A stretch of 64,000 nt of DNA from an uncultured Sphingomonadales bacterium. Lineage in GTDB: Bacteria; Pseudomonadota; Alphaproteobacteria; Sphingomonadales; Rhodothalassiaceae. The notes beneath the pieces were generated by a model that worked only from the letters and a program-made list of their open reading frames with translations, searched no databases and was not told where the DNA came from. Positions 8,215 through 16,114 of the stretch are shown in pieces. The stretch's first letter is position 1; every line of letters starts with the position of its first letter. The position numbers were made by a program, and so were the translations under genes. The stretch spans positions 124,001 to 188,000 of the forward strand of contig CANMND010000002.1 in assembly GCA_947499155.1 (NCBI GenBank), given 5' to 3'.

Positions 8215-9198
8215 TCAGTCGGCAGAAAGAACATGCAGGCTGAATAACTTCATCTTATCGGTGAAAACGGTCAATGGACGCCATCCGGCAGATCGGGCAA
8301 GTGCCTGGAATTCTTGTGGAGCATATTTGCAACTGATTTCAGTATGAATTGTCTCACCTTTTGAAAACGTGAAAGAGTGTCCTGCGACGGTTACTATTTG
8401 ATTATCCAGGCTTTCCAGATGCATTTCGACCTGACCCAGATCCTCATTGTAAAATGCTTTATGGGCAAAGCTGTCCAAATCAAATTGCCCATCAAGTTCT
8501 GCGTTGATCCGATGGATAAGATTAAGGTTAAAAGCGGCCGTGACACCTGCCTTGTCATTGTAGGCTGCGTTGAGGATGGCCGGATCCTTTTTTAGATCAA
8601 CCCCGATTACCAGCAGGCCGTCTGCTCCGACCAGGGGCCGGATAGTCTCCAGAAACTGATGTGCCTCCTGCGATGAGAAATTACCAATGGTCGAGCCAGG
8701 AAAAAAGCCGACTGTTCTACCCCGACTTTTATCGATGAGGTCCTTGGGTAAAGTCAGGGAGCGGGTATAGTCGGCACAAATGGCGGTAATCGGCATATGT
8801 GGATAATCTTGGGCAAGACTATCGGCAGCAGCTTTCAGATGATCTCCTGAGATATCGAGGGCGATATAGCCCGCGGGGCGATCAAGCGCGTCAAGCAGAA
8901 TTCTGACCTTTTCAAGAGCCCCGGCACCAAACTCTATCAATGTGGAGTTGTCGCCAATCATGCTTGCCAGTTCGCAGGCATGATCCTGCAATAGTCGCAG
9001 TTCAGTGCGAGTTGGATAATATTCTGGTTGATTGCAGATGTCTTCAAACAGCCTTGAGCCGCGTTCATCGTAGAAAAACTTGGCGGAGATTGCCTTCGGG
9101 CTGGCGCGAAGGCCGGTCAAAACAGCTTGTTCAAAACTGTCAGTTTCAGGAGCGAGGTCGATAAAGGCTGCACGCGGGTATTTCGTTATTGTCATCAT
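8215..9198 (-). CDS. egtD: L-histidine N-alpha-methyltransferase (ergothioneine)
   Basis: SAM-dependent enzyme that trimethylates histidine to hercynine, the first step of ergothioneine synthesis. The family blocks are clear: SAKFFYDERGSRLFEDICNQPEYYPTRTE near the N-terminus, the SAM site EFGAGALEKVRILLDAL, DISGDHL, GRTVGFFPGSTIGNF, and the C-terminal IHTEISCKY. With ATG 9198 it is 327 residues, normal for EgtD. This start overlaps the egtB stop as ATGA, and the 33 upstream residues of the open frame read through egtB and are not part of EgtD. Cytoplasmic; antioxidant thiol pathway. Confidence 0.95.
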   Translation of the reverse strand: MMTITKYPRAAFIDLAPETDSFEQAVLTGLRASPKAISAKFFYDERGSRLFEDICNQPEYYPTRTELRLLQDHACELASMIGDNSTLIEFGAGALEKVRILLDALDRPAGYIALDISGDHLKAAADSLAQDYPHMPITAICADYTRSLTLPKDLIDKSRGRTVGFFPGSTIGNFSSQEAHQFLETIRPLVGADGLLVIGVDLKKDPAILNAAYNDKAGVTAAFNLNLIHRINAELDGQFDLDSFAHKAFYNEDLGQVEMHLESLDNQIVTVAGHSFTFSKGETIHTEISCKYAPQEFQALARSAGWRPLTVFTDKMKLFSLHVLSAD

Positions 9199-10502
9199 AT
9201 ATCCTTGGCGAGGCGGAGGCCACTGAATTGCCATTGGGCGGTTGCAGGAAAGAAATTTCGGTAGCTCACCCGCCAGTGTCCATGTGGTGTAACACATGAA
9301 CCACCACGCAGAACATATTGGTTACACATAAACTTTCCGTTGTATTCCCCAACGGCACCAGGTGGAATTTTATAGCCGGGATAGGCGCTGTACGCAGATT
9401 GTGTCCATTCCCATATGTCTCCGTTTATCTGGTGAACGGTCTGGCCTGGCGCAAGGTCGGTCGCTGGAGCAGGATGAAGGCGTCCGCTTGCAAGATCATT
9501 GGGTTGGCCAAAGCTTTTTTCTTGTCTGGCAGCACTTTCAAGTTCGTATTCTCGAGGCAGGCGCGCACCCGCCCATGTGGCGAAGGCGTCCGCCTCATAC
9601 AGATTAATATGGCTGACGGGCTCATCCCGGTTGATGGGTTGGCGGCCATAAAGCGTGAAGATGGTCCAGCTATCCTGGTTGTGTTCCCAGTACAAAGGTG
9701 CCCTTGCGCCCTTACTTTTCACCCAGGCCCAGCCATCAGACAACCACAGGCGGGGATTGTCATAACCGCCATCCTCGATGAATGAACACCATTCTGCATT
9801 GGTGACGGGACGGTTGGCGAGAGCAAAGGGGTCTAGCCAGTATTTATGCTGGGGCCCTTCGTTGTCATAGGCAAAGCCCTCACCGTTATGGCCAATATCC
9901 ACCAATCCTTCCCCGTAGGAATGCCAGACCATGTCTGGTGCAACGCGCAGCGCTTTGGGAAAAGGTGAGGCATAGCCAGGTTCGGTGGGGTTGGAAGACA
10001 AAACGTGCTTGATATCGGTCAGTAAAAGCTCTTGATGCTGTTCTTCATGATGGCACCCCAGTTCGATAAGCCCCGCAATGTGCGGCCAGTCGTCACGCTC
10101 TGCCCAATGGTCAAGCTGTGAGAGTATTTGAGTGGTTACGGTTTCCCGGTAATCAACGATTTTGGAGAGGCCAGGGCGGCTGATCATGCCTCTTTTGTCA
10201 CGAGGATGACGCGGCCCTTCTGCTTCGTAATATGAATTGAACAGATAATGAAAATCGGGGTCGAATGGGACTGAAGCCGGATCCAGCGTACTAAGGACAA
10301 ATGTCTCAAAAAACCAGCTTGTATGTGCCATATGCCACTTTGTCGGGCTTACATCTTCCATAGATTGAAGCTGGGCATCCTCAGCGGACAGTGGGGCTGC
10401 GAGTTGTTGAGTCTTGGTCCGAATATCCAGAAAACGCGCACTAAGTGTCTCTGCATTTAAAAGTGCAGGCGACAATGGCCTGGATAGGGGTAATTTTTGC
10501 AC
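9195..10502 (-). CDS. egtB: Ergothioneine biosynthesis sulfoxide synthase EgtB
   Basis: Non-haem iron enzyme that joins hercynine to cysteine or gamma-glutamylcysteine with oxygen. N-terminal DinB-like domain holds the iron motif HX3HXE in CHHEEQHQELLL; earlier blocks DVSPTKWHMAHTSWFFETF and RPGLSK agree. The C-terminal formylglycine-generating-enzyme-like domain has WEWTQSAY and VLRGGSCVTP. I place the start at GTG 10502, with AGGAAGAGG just before it, giving 435 residues; the longer open frame would run into the divergent gene. Neither EgtA, EgtC nor EgtE is in the window. Confidence 0.94.
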   Translation of the reverse strand: MQKLPLSRPLSPALLNAETLSARFLDIRTKTQQLAAPLSAEDAQLQSMEDVSPTKWHMAHTSWFFETFVLSTLDPASVPFDPDFHYLFNSYYEAEGPRHPRDKRGMISRPGLSKIVDYRETVTTQILSQLDHWAERDDWPHIAGLIELGCHHEEQHQELLLTDIKHVLSSNPTEPGYASPFPKALRVAPDMVWHSYGEGLVDIGHNGEGFAYDNEGPQHKYWLDPFALANRPVTNAEWCSFIEDGGYDNPRLWLSDGWAWVKSKGARAPLYWEHNQDSWTIFTLYGRQPINRDEPVSHINLYEADAFATWAGARLPREYELESAARQEKSFGQPNDLASGRLHPAPATDLAPGQTVHQINGDIWEWTQSAYSAYPGYKIPPGAVGEYNGKFMCNQYVLRGGSCVTPHGHWRVSYRNFFPATAQWQFSGLRLAKDI

Positions 10503-10572
10503 GTGCCTCTTCCTGAGTCCTATTTGGTAAGATACGAATATAAGCCAAACAAGCAGCCTATCGGAATTTCCT

Positions 10573-11220
10573 ATGCGATCAAACCATGTCAGTGAAGACA
10601 AACCTGAAAAGATCGCTGACCTGTTGCCCAAGATACGGGCGTGTCGTGCGTGTGAGGCATTCCTCCCACTGGGTGCGCGCCCAGTCATACAGGCAAGTGG
10701 TCGTGCTCGTCTGGTGGTCGCTGGGCAAGCGCCAGGGACAAGGGTTCACGCGAGCGGTATACCATTTGATGACCCATCGGGAGACCGCTTGCGTGACTGG
10801 ATGGGAGTTGGGCCGGAAACTTTTTATGATCCATGCATGATCAATATCATACCCATGGGCTTTTGTTATCCGGGACGGGCTCCACAAGGAGGTGACCTGC
10901 CGCCTCGGAAGGAATGCCAGCACCTATGGCATGGCAGATTGTTTGATGCTTTGCCGCAACAGTCTCTGATAATTGTGGTTGGTGCTTATGCTCACAAATA
11001 CCATCTTGGGCAGAGTGTGAAACGGTCAGTAACAGAGACTGTGATGAGCTGGCGAGAATATCTGCCCCGGTATTTGCCTATTCCTCACCCAAGTCCGCGT
11101 AATACATTGTGGTTGCGTCGTAACCCCTGGTTTGAAAAGAATGTGGTGCCTTATTTGCGTTTGAAGGTTGCGCAAATTCTTGGGGAACATCCAGCAACGT
11201 TAAAGCATCTTGGAGAATAA
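10573..11220 (+). CDS. Uracil-DNA glycosylase family protein
   Basis: Probable DNA-repair glycosylase or a relative of 215 residues. Motif A region is GQAPGTRVHASGIPFDDPSGDRLRDWMG and motif B region is HPSPRN, the UDG-superfamily His loop. Cysteines at CRACEAF near the N-terminus recall the Fe-S-binding UDG families, but only part of the usual set is present. Divergent from egtB with 70 bases between starts. Substrate not determinable from sequence. Confidence 0.85.
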   Translation: MRSNHVSEDKPEKIADLLPKIRACRACEAFLPLGARPVIQASGRARLVVAGQAPGTRVHASGIPFDDPSGDRLRDWMGVGPETFYDPCMINIIPMGFCYPGRAPQGGDLPPRKECQHLWHGRLFDALPQQSLIIVVGAYAHKYHLGQSVKRSVTETVMSWREYLPRYLPIPHPSPRNTLWLRRNPWFEKNVVPYLRLKVAQILGEHPATLKHLGE

Positions 11221-11277
11221 GGATATCATCTACCTGCGAAGCATAGATGCATGAGATTTACATTGTAAAAGGCGTAA

Positions 11278-11499
11278 TTAGCCTTGAGAAGTCCATTGTG
11301 TTAAGGGGGGGAGCCTGGACCACTTTGTGAAATGATTTAAAGCGGCCCATCCTGCCATGCTGCCAATCAGGGAGCCGAGGGTAAGGGCCGCCAATGAACT
11401 TACGATGGATCCGGTGAGCAAGCTGGCCACAAGGTACAATAGACTGGCGCCAATTACTGCGCTTAGAAAACCGACAATAAGAATTTTGAGCCGCGACAT
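11278..11499 (-). CDS. Small two-helix membrane protein
   Basis: Seventy-three residues starting MSRLKILIV; two hydrophobic segments (about residues 6-27 and 34-54) joined by a short polar turn, then a basic tail. GAGAGGC lies before ATG 11499; the longer frame upstream has no such site. Its layout (MSRLKI..., glycine-rich first helix, a second helix ending before W and basic residues) resembles the small protein at 11870-12046. Function unknown. Confidence 0.6.
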   Translation of the reverse strand: MSRLKILIVGFLSAVIGASLLYLVASLLTGSIVSSLAALTLGSLIGSMAGWAALNHFTKWSRLPPLTQWTSQG

Positions 11500-11635
11500 T
11501 ATATGCCTCTCATAAAAAAAAACGATGATAGACTTCGCTGATTTGAGCCGAAAAGTATAGATCACTTTTACGTGATATTCCATTTAAATCGCGTAAAAAA
11601 ATGCCAGATTCGAGAAAAATATGCTTTTAATATAA

Positions 11636-11666
11636 AGTGTTACTGGCATGAATAATGCATAACACT
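11636..11666. promoter_or_regulatory. Nested inverted repeat with a sigma-54-like core
   Basis: Outer arms AGTGTTA and TAACACT (7 bp) enclose inner arms GCAT and ATGC. The centre also reads TGGCAT-N6-TGC with GG and GC ten bases apart, the spacing of -24/-12 promoters (GG 11645-11646, GC 11657-11658). It is 65 bases before the 42-residue ORF. It may be a hairpin, an operator or a weak sigma-54 promoter; the sequence does not decide. Confidence 0.35.
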
Positions 11667-11730
11667 AGGTGAGCGGGGGATGCAGGTACAGTAATATGGA
11701 AAGCCTGCAGCGCGTATTGAGGTAGATCCT

Positions 11731-11859
11731 ATGGAAGAAAATCCGCCAGAATATGCAAAGCAAAGTCGGCTTAGTCACCGCAAGGCGCTTGTTTTGTGGG
11801 TTTTGGCCAGTGGGTTAGGCTGGATTGCTGTAATGATAACTTTGCTGTGTTTGCTCTGA
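11731..11859 (+). CDS. Very small single-helix membrane protein (42 aa)
   Basis: Forty-two codons from ATG 11731 to TGA 11857-11859. A polar N-terminus (MEENPPEYAKQSRLSHRK) leads into one hydrophobic helix of about 21 residues that runs to the C-terminus. GAGG lies about nine bases upstream. It is too short for routine gene calling but has the shape of a real inner-membrane microprotein. It sits between two other small membrane-protein genes on the opposite strand. Function unknown. Confidence 0.5.
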   Translation: MEENPPEYAKQSRLSHRKALVLWVLASGLGWIAVMITLLCLL

Positions 11860-11869
11860 TTCACATGGA

Positions 11870-12046
11870 TTAATCATGACTGGACAAAGCTCGCAAGGTG
11901 TACCAACCCACGCTAGAAATGGTAATTGTTCCTACAAGACTGAAATATATTTCAGACTGCGTTAGATTTAGAAACCTTGCAAGGGCAATGCCCATAAGGG
12001 CGCCCAATAGTCCGCATAAGAGCCCGGCAAGAATTAAACGTGTCAT
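11870..12046 (-). CDS. Small two-helix membrane protein (58 aa)
   Basis: From ATG 12046 to TAA at 11870: 58 residues beginning MTRLILAGLLCGLLGALMG, a hydrophobic first helix, then a short polar link and a second helix ending near VGWYTLRAL. GGGGAA lies a few bases before the start. It resembles the 11278-11499 protein in size, first residues and helix layout, so the two may be distant paralogues. Too short for most gene callers. Confidence 0.5.
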   Translation of the reverse strand: MTRLILAGLLCGLLGALMGIALARFLNLTQSEIYFSLVGTITISSVGWYTLRALSSHD

Positions 12047-12542
12047 AAAGTTATTCCCCGTTTCTCTTATTCACAGTATTCATCTCGCACCTGTGCCTGT
12101 CCTGATACGTAGTTTTCAGATGAACACATGCTTGGATTCATATTTACCAAAAGAATCTAAACGAAAGATGACTGAAATGGGGCAGTCAGACACATGGTGC
12201 GTCTGAAATTTTTACAGTTTTTTTACAAAAGATGAAAATATGTCATATTTTTTAACAGTTATATGTGATGTAGTATGAATAAATATAAATGATTTATCAG
12301 CTAGTGGTGGTTTGATGTTTATGCTCACTATTAAGGGGGCATTTTTAAAGTCCAGGTGCTTTGATAATGAGGATTGCAGGGTTTTCATCAAAAATTATTT
12401 CTGACCATCACATGACACGAACATGTGATATTCTGTGTGCAAGCCTGTACATATAAGCAAAAAATGCACGCTCATATCAGTAAGATACTGCCATGTGCGT
12501 GCAACAATTTTATAAGCTGACGGTAATTCAAATAAGCCAATG
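12047..12542. other. 496-base AT-rich intergenic stretch
   Basis: No supported gene. It separates two minus-strand genes. A weak inverted repeat (GCTGAC 12516-12521 with GTCAGC 12542-12547) spans the prsR stop and could end its transcript, though no clear T-run follows on the minus strand. TTTTACAGTTT at 12210-12220 matches the core of the element upstream of the PEP-CTERM genes, but no -24/-12 promoter follows at the matching distance. Confidence 0.4.
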
Positions 12543-13892
12543 TCAGCGCAGGCTATGTTCATCCAGAAGCTGATAGAGGGTAGGTCTGCTGATATCCAGA
12601 AGTCTGGCCGCTTCGGAGATATTTCCGGCTGCTTGTGCCATAGCCCTCTGTATGGCTTGGAATTCTGCCTTTTGTCGAGCCGCCTTAATGGAAGTGACAG
12701 CGTCTTCAGGCACCGCTTCTCCCAAATCCAGATCCTTGGCACCTATGCGTCCTGTCGCAGTAGCCACTGCACGCTTGATACGACTTTGGAGTTCACGGAC
12801 ATTACCTGGCCAGGGATATTGTGAGATGGCAGCCAGTGCATCGCTGCTAAAGCCATAATCACGCATTTTCTGTTCCCGACACCAGGTTCCCAGAAAGTTC
12901 TGTGCTATCAGTATGGCATCTTCCGGTCGATCCCTTAAAGGTGGAACATTCACAACCGCTTCACCGATCCGGTAATACAGGTCTTCTCGAAAACGTCCTT
13001 CGGCAATGGCGTCTTCCATATTGCAGTTGGTAGCACATACAAGCCGGAAGTTAACAGCAATGGTCTTGCGGCCTCCCACACGTTCGATAACGCGTTCTTG
13101 CAAAACACGAAGCAATTTTGCCTGTAAAGCCAAGGGCAGGTCGCCAATTTCATCCAGCATCAAGGTACCATTATGGGCCTGTTCTACTTTACCCATGGTG
13201 GTTTTATGGGCTCCGGTAAAGGCTCCGCGCTCATAACCGAACAATTCAGATTCCAGAAGGTTCTCTGGAATAGCGGCACAATTGATAGCGATGTAAGGAC
13301 CGTCAGTCCGTTTGCTGAGCAGGTGAACGCCGTGGGATAAAAGTTCTTTCCCGGTCCCGCTTTCACCGATGATCAAAACGGATACATCGGTTTTGGCAAG
13401 GCGACCGATCTGGTCACTGACATCACGCATCTTGGAATTGGCTGTGACAAGGCCCGGAATCACGCTCTGATTGGCTGATAGCAGAAGAGTCCTGTTTTCT
13501 TCCTCCAGATCATAGAGTTTACGTGCCCGTCTTACGATGAGATTTAATTGTTCGAGATCAAGTGGCTTTTCATAAAAGTCATAAGCACCAAGAGCGATGG
13601 ACTTAAGCGCATAACTGCGTTCTTTTTGCCCTGTCATGACAATGACCTTGGCATTGGGAGCAATCTGTAAAATCCCCTGTAATGCATTCAGTCCTTCACT
13701 GGGGCCATCAGCATCTGGTGGTAAGCCAAGATCCAGAAGCACAATTGTCGGTGCTTTTTTCCGCGCGGCTTTCAGGGCTGCCTGACGGTCAGGACACTCG
13801 ATAGTCTCAAAATCGTCGAAGGCCCATTTAAGCTGTCGTCTGATGCCGGCATCGTCATCGACAATGAGTAACTGATGATCGCTTTTGGTCAT
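12543..13892 (-). CDS. prsR: PEP-CTERM-box sigma-54 response regulator PrsR
   Basis: Enhancer-binding activator of sigma-54 promoters, partner of PrsK. Receiver domain at residues 1-120 with the phospho-acceptor Asp54 in LLDLGLP; central AAA+ domain with Walker A GESGTGKE, ELFGYERGAFTGA (sigma-54 contact motif) and FREDLYYRIG; C-terminal Fis-type helix-turn-helix NISEAARLLDISRPTLYQLL. At 449 residues it matches the exosortase-linked family. ATG 13892 overlaps the prsK stop by four bases (ATGA). The two PEP-CTERM genes in this window carry sigma-54 promoters and are its expected targets. Confidence 0.95.
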   Translation of the reverse strand: MTKSDHQLLIVDDDAGIRRQLKWAFDDFETIECPDRQAALKAARKKAPTIVLLDLGLPPDADGPSEGLNALQGILQIAPNAKVIVMTGQKERSYALKSIALGAYDFYEKPLDLEQLNLIVRRARKLYDLEEENRTLLLSANQSVIPGLVTANSKMRDVSDQIGRLAKTDVSVLIIGESGTGKELLSHGVHLLSKRTDGPYIAINCAAIPENLLESELFGYERGAFTGAHKTTMGKVEQAHNGTLMLDEIGDLPLALQAKLLRVLQERVIERVGGRKTIAVNFRLVCATNCNMEDAIAEGRFREDLYYRIGEAVVNVPPLRDRPEDAILIAQNFLGTWCREQKMRDYGFSSDALAAISQYPWPGNVRELQSRIKRAVATATGRIGAKDLDLGEAVPEDAVTSIKAARQKAEFQAIQRAMAQAAGNISEAARLLDISRPTLYQLLDEHSLR

Positions 13893-15916
13893 GGACTGGA
13901 CATCACCTTTGAATAGGATTGAGAAAGAACAGGGAAGAGCAGGCGCATAGTGGTACCTGAGCCGGGACTGCTAATCACTTCCAGGTCGCCGCCTTGTTCT
14001 CGTGCAAACTCCCTGCATTGAAAAGCACCAACACCAAATCCGGTGGTTTTTGTAGATTTAAAAGGCGCGAACAGTTTGTCACGGATAAAGTCTGCCGACA
14101 TACCTTCACCCTCATCAATAATATCTACAACCACATATGGCCCAATCTTGTCCAGATATACACTGACACTTCCATCTGCACCGCTGGCTTCAAAGGCGTT
14201 GGACAAAAGATGGCCGACAGTTTCGGTGAAGCGCTCCGTAGGTACGCGTATACGGCAGTCACGGGCATCAGGACTGCTGCTGAGAAGTGGTTTTTTTCCA
14301 TCCGCTCTGCCTTTGGTGCTCAGGTCTTCGACCAGAACGGCGTAGGGATCAATTTCTTGTGGTTCATCGGCACTGCCGCCCCCTTCGCCGAGCCGCGACA
14401 GGCGGTCAATAAGCTTTTGCATGCGTTCTACAGTGTTGCGTATGGTCTCATGCATGTCGCGCTGGAACTCAGGATTTGCGGCATGCCGGTCATAATTGCT
14501 CAGCATGACGGATAATTGGCTGATGATGTTTTTGATATCATGGGCAACGAAAGCATATTGACGGTTAAAACGCGCAAACTGCCGATTTTGCTCAAGTGCT
14601 GCTACGGCCTTGGATTCAGCAAGAAAGCTTGTGCACTGACGGGCGACCAGCAAAATCAGCTCTTCATCCTCTCGATCAATATGGTGCCTGGCTCGGGGTT
14701 TAGAAAGCGAGATGAAGCCGAATAGGTCATGTCCATGAACCAGAGGAATGACAACCCATGCAGAGGCGTCCGCGCTGAATGTACTTTGGGCCAATGTATC
14801 GTCATAGAGGCAGCGTGGTTGTTTGTGCGTGTCAAAAAAGACCTGAGACTGGAAGTTCTCAGTCATTTGTCGTTGAACACGGTAGTTCCACGTGGCCTGG
14901 ATCTGGGGGCGGCCTTGGTCGATAATCCATAGGGCGCCACCTGGCACTTCCAGTACTTCGGCACAGGCACGAATAATACGATTTTCCAGGGGACTTGCCC
15001 GTTCTTCTTCGGATAGCGTGGCCATCAAGCGCCGCCATTCATGGGCATAGTCATATTTTCGGGCATAAAAGTGCCGCGCCATGAATAGCTTTATTTTTGC
15101 CCGTGCACTGCCTGATGTCAGTAAAAACAGAAGAACAAGGGCCGCACCAAACATTAATCCCACCTGCAAGGGCAGGGCAGATTCCTTTGTAATTTTGGGT
15201 ATCAGAATGGTGGCAAAGGTCACCATCAGAAGATAAAGACCTGCACCGATCAGGGTAACGGAATAAAGAACAGCCTGACGAGATATCATAAATTTCTCGC
15301 GCCAGAATTTGTGGCGAGAGGCGGCAATGAACAGAAATGGTACCGTCGCCAGATTCAACAGACCGCGAATTTGGAAATATTCCATGCGGGGCGTTGGTAT
15401 GGCCAGAAGTTGCGCATAAAGAAACAGATCATACGCATAAAGAGCGCCAAGTGGGATGCAGATAAATTTAAGTGCCCAGCGCTCATATTCACTGGCGGCC
15501 TGAAACACGCTGACCACGGCAGCAAGGGCGAGCACGATGGTCAGTATGTCAGTGATAAATATAAACTGTCCTGCAAGTGCCGGGTTCAGGGCATGAGAAA
15601 AAATCAGGACAGTTTTTGCAAGAATGAGAATGGGTGCTGCACTATAAACGATATAAGGAAACCCGCCTCGATCCTGTGGTAAAAGGCTAACGAGAAAGAC
15701 CGGCCAACCTAAAATATGGACCGTATGCAGAATCAGGGAGATTTTGGGCGCAATCATCCCAAGGCCTAAAGATTCCCCTAGGGCCCAAAGAGCGTGTAAG
15801 CTGACTGCAACAGCAAAGAGTCGCGTTTGCCAATTCCGCCAGCCACGCACCAAAAGCAACGTAGCTAGTACTACAAAGCTCATTCCCGTTATGAGAAATG
15901 CCAAGGAATAGACCAT
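13889..15916 (-). CDS. prsK: XrtA/PEP-CTERM system histidine kinase PrsK
   Basis: Membrane sensor kinase for PrsR. Eight or so hydrophobic helices fill roughly residues 1-290, a GAF-like domain follows (about 310-450), then the phospho-acceptor box FVAHDIKNIISQ with His459 and an ATP-binding domain with DEGEGM and GFGVGAFQ. Start chosen at ATG 15916 because AAGGA lies five bases before it; the longer frame lacks such a site. This gives 675 residues, usual for PrsK. Overlaps prsR by four bases. The signal sensed is unknown. Confidence 0.94.
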   Translation of the reverse strand: MVYSLAFLITGMSFVVLATLLLVRGWRNWQTRLFAVAVSLHALWALGESLGLGMIAPKISLILHTVHILGWPVFLVSLLPQDRGGFPYIVYSAAPILILAKTVLIFSHALNPALAGQFIFITDILTIVLALAAVVSVFQAASEYERWALKFICIPLGALYAYDLFLYAQLLAIPTPRMEYFQIRGLLNLATVPFLFIAASRHKFWREKFMISRQAVLYSVTLIGAGLYLLMVTFATILIPKITKESALPLQVGLMFGAALVLLFLLTSGSARAKIKLFMARHFYARKYDYAHEWRRLMATLSEEERASPLENRIIRACAEVLEVPGGALWIIDQGRPQIQATWNYRVQRQMTENFQSQVFFDTHKQPRCLYDDTLAQSTFSADASAWVVIPLVHGHDLFGFISLSKPRARHHIDREDEELILLVARQCTSFLAESKAVAALEQNRQFARFNRQYAFVAHDIKNIISQLSVMLSNYDRHAANPEFQRDMHETIRNTVERMQKLIDRLSRLGEGGGSADEPQEIDPYAVLVEDLSTKGRADGKKPLLSSSPDARDCRIRVPTERFTETVGHLLSNAFEASGADGSVSVYLDKIGPYVVVDIIDEGEGMSADFIRDKLFAPFKSTKTTGFGVGAFQCREFAREQGGDLEVISSPGSGTTMRLLFPVLSQSYSKVMSSP

Positions 15917-15946
15917 CAGATTCCTTTGTCCAAAACATATGATCGC

Positions 15947-15960
15947 TGGCAAGATTGCCA
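15947..15960. promoter_or_regulatory. Palindrome upstream of prsK
   Basis: TGGCAA-ga-TTGCCA, a perfect 6-bp inverted repeat 31-44 bases before the prsK ATG and about 155 bases before the divergent prsT. Candidate operator for the regulatory operon; binding protein unknown. Confidence 0.35.
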
Positions 15961-16114
15961 AACTTGACCAGACTTAGCAAAATAACAATCCAGAATTGCT
16001 TAAAATGCTTAAGGTTTTGATATAGTAGGGTCTGTTATAAACTGATTGGGCCTGTCCGGGGAATATGCATGACCTGAAAATGGCCTTTGAAACAAGATTG
16101 AAAGGGTGGGGCTA

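Noticed and set aside
9318-9785. 155-codon plus-strand open frame
   Set aside because: Antisense to the conserved FGE-like half of egtB; no ribosome site or recognisable protein.
12210-12220. Third copy of the PEP-CTERM upstream element core (TTTTACAGTTT)
   Set aside because: Only the core matches, it lies in a very AT-rich stretch, and no TGGC-N-TGC promoter follows at about 80 bases.
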